DNA of 64,000 bases from positions 31,435 to 95,434 of the forward strand of contig NZ_BCVQ01000012.1 in NCBI RefSeq assembly GCF_001591825.1. The letters are read 5' to 3'. This DNA comes from Rossellomorea vietnamensis NBRC 101237 (GTDB taxonomy: Bacteria; Bacillota; Bacilli; Bacillales; Bacillaceae_B). Position 1 is the first letter of the stretch, and the number at the start of each line of letters is the position of its first letter. A program made the translations under genes and the position numbers. Under the pieces are notes generated by a model. It searched no databases and was not told the origin of the DNA. It worked only from the letters and a program-made list of their open reading frames with translations. This document shows, piece by piece, positions 63,295 through 64,000 of the stretch.

Positions 63295-64000
63295 TAGTTG
63301 TCCCCCTTATATGTATGTGCAATTATATCTTACCAAAAGACCAATAAAATACACCAGGAACATTTTATTGTCTTTTGCCGGGAAGTATGTGAAAACGGGA
63401 TTAAGGACAGGAAAAAAAGACGTAGTGGGATTGTATTTGGGGATTTCATGTTCACCTTCAAGGGAACATGATCAGAAAAGAATAAGAAGGTGGCTGGATC
63501 AACTGCCTCCATGTAATTTCTACATCACATGGGGTTGGATTGCTTATGTCGCACTTCGGTTTGCAAACCTTACATTCCTAATTTGATCGTACCACCAGTG
63601 TAAGCGGCCCAATGACAAAAAAATGTGGCATGCACAAATCGGCGATAATATCCACGGACTATTTTTTGAGATGCTTATTACATACTGCTTTCAGTATAAA
63701 TAATTTTTCCTGTACGCTTAACATCCTCCAACATTTAGCACGAATGATCATAATGATACCCCTCTCCTTTTTCCAAGTCTTTCTGTTACTTCTCTTTACC
63801 TCTTCCTAACCATTTACAAACCATTCAATTTGCTACATATTGACATACAAAAATACTTTCTCCGACAGATTGTTCTATCGAAAAAAGTATTAAAACGAAA
63901 TGCATGTCAATACGTACAGGTAAATGTAGAATTTCTTTTGGAATTTTTTTTATTATATTTTTTATAAGTGGGAATGTAAATATATGGACCGTTCCTTTCC
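63295..64000. other. Terminal region without a supported gene
   Basis: Several open frames cross this 706-base stretch, but none has both a credible ribosome binding site and a recognisable product. A 30-codon minus-strand ORF near 63660-63752 has AAAGGAGAGGGG upstream and could be a remnant or a small gene. An imperfect inverted repeat lies at 63838-63912. The end is very AT-rich and probably leads to a promoter beyond the window. Confidence 0.5.
63838..63912. repeat. Imperfect inverted repeat near the window end
   Basis: TATTGACAT (63838-63846) is mirrored by ATGTCAATA (63904-63912), and AATACTTT by AAAGTATT inside. The inner loop is about 25 bases. Purpose unknown. Confidence 0.45.

Noticed and set aside
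63080..63586. 168-codon plus-strand ORF
   Set aside because: Its first half is antisense to the lipoprotein gene, it lacks a ribosome binding site at any internal ATG, and no domain is recognisable.

Overview
The window looks like a chromosomal segment of an endospore-forming member of the Bacillaceae (Bacillus sensu lato). This rests on the gene content: two complete gerA-type germinant receptor operons, Sda, a YhcN/YlaJ-type spore lipoprotein, a gamma-type SASP-like peptide and a coat-like Hsp20 protein. AGGAGG-type ribosome binding sites, frequent TTG/GTG starts and many intrinsic terminators with U-tracts agree with it. I see no prophage, insertion sequence, CRISPR array, tRNA or rRNA. 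A species cannot be named from the sequence alone.

Layout. 1-9 kb: spore lipoprotein, ZIP metal transporter, MutS2-like ATPase without an Smr domain, a 6S-like RNA, two small membrane proteins, a large folded DNA element (4791-4932), an ABC-F ATPase and RecQ. 9-16 kb: amidohydrolase, three small proteins, the first germinant receptor operon (A-B-C) and a DUF1033 protein. 16-25 kb: membrane-anchored cupredoxin, a MifM-like leader peptide with a YidC-type insertase, DD-carboxypeptidase, XpaC-TelA pair, aldehyde dehydrogenase and Na+/H+ antiporter. 24.5-31 kb: MoxR ATPase with VWA partner, acetyltransferase, small proteins, DedA protein and a double-GGCT-domain protein. 31-38 kb: acyl-CoA synthetase, sda and the odhAB operon of the TCA cycle. 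38-46 kb: Hsp20-like spore protein, a two-component system preceded by a small membrane peptide, pxpA, 2H phosphoesterase, YjbQ, DCC protein, RsbR-like stressosome protein and a membrane protein pair. 46-54 kb: small proteins, VOC protein, archaeal-type Pth2, a TetR-regulated SMR pair and the second germinant receptor operon on the opposite strand. 54-64 kb: AI-2E-type permease, acetyltransferase, peptidase E, BCCT transporter, gamma-SASP-like peptide, MFS exporter, cold shock protein, DinB protein, MscL, DUF2164 and a lipoprotein.

How the parts work together. Three themes recur. The first is sporulation and germination: two receptors, SASP, coat-like Hsp20, the Sda checkpoint, YhcN and possibly the DD-carboxypeptidase. 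The second is envelope and osmotic homeostasis: MscL, BCCT, antiporter, YidC with its sensor peptide, and DedA. The third is central metabolism: 2-oxoglutarate dehydrogenase with a cre site, and acyl-CoA synthetase.

The two most striking observations are these. (i) 4791-4932 can fold as a closed four-way junction with no unpaired junction base, including a perfect 66-bp palindrome, between two divergent genes. (ii) A 93-codon membrane ORF sits directly upstream of yidC. A 17-bp hairpin begins inside its last codons and buries the yidC Shine-Dalgarno, which is the architecture of the MifM arrest-peptide sensor of B. subtilis with a diverged sequence.
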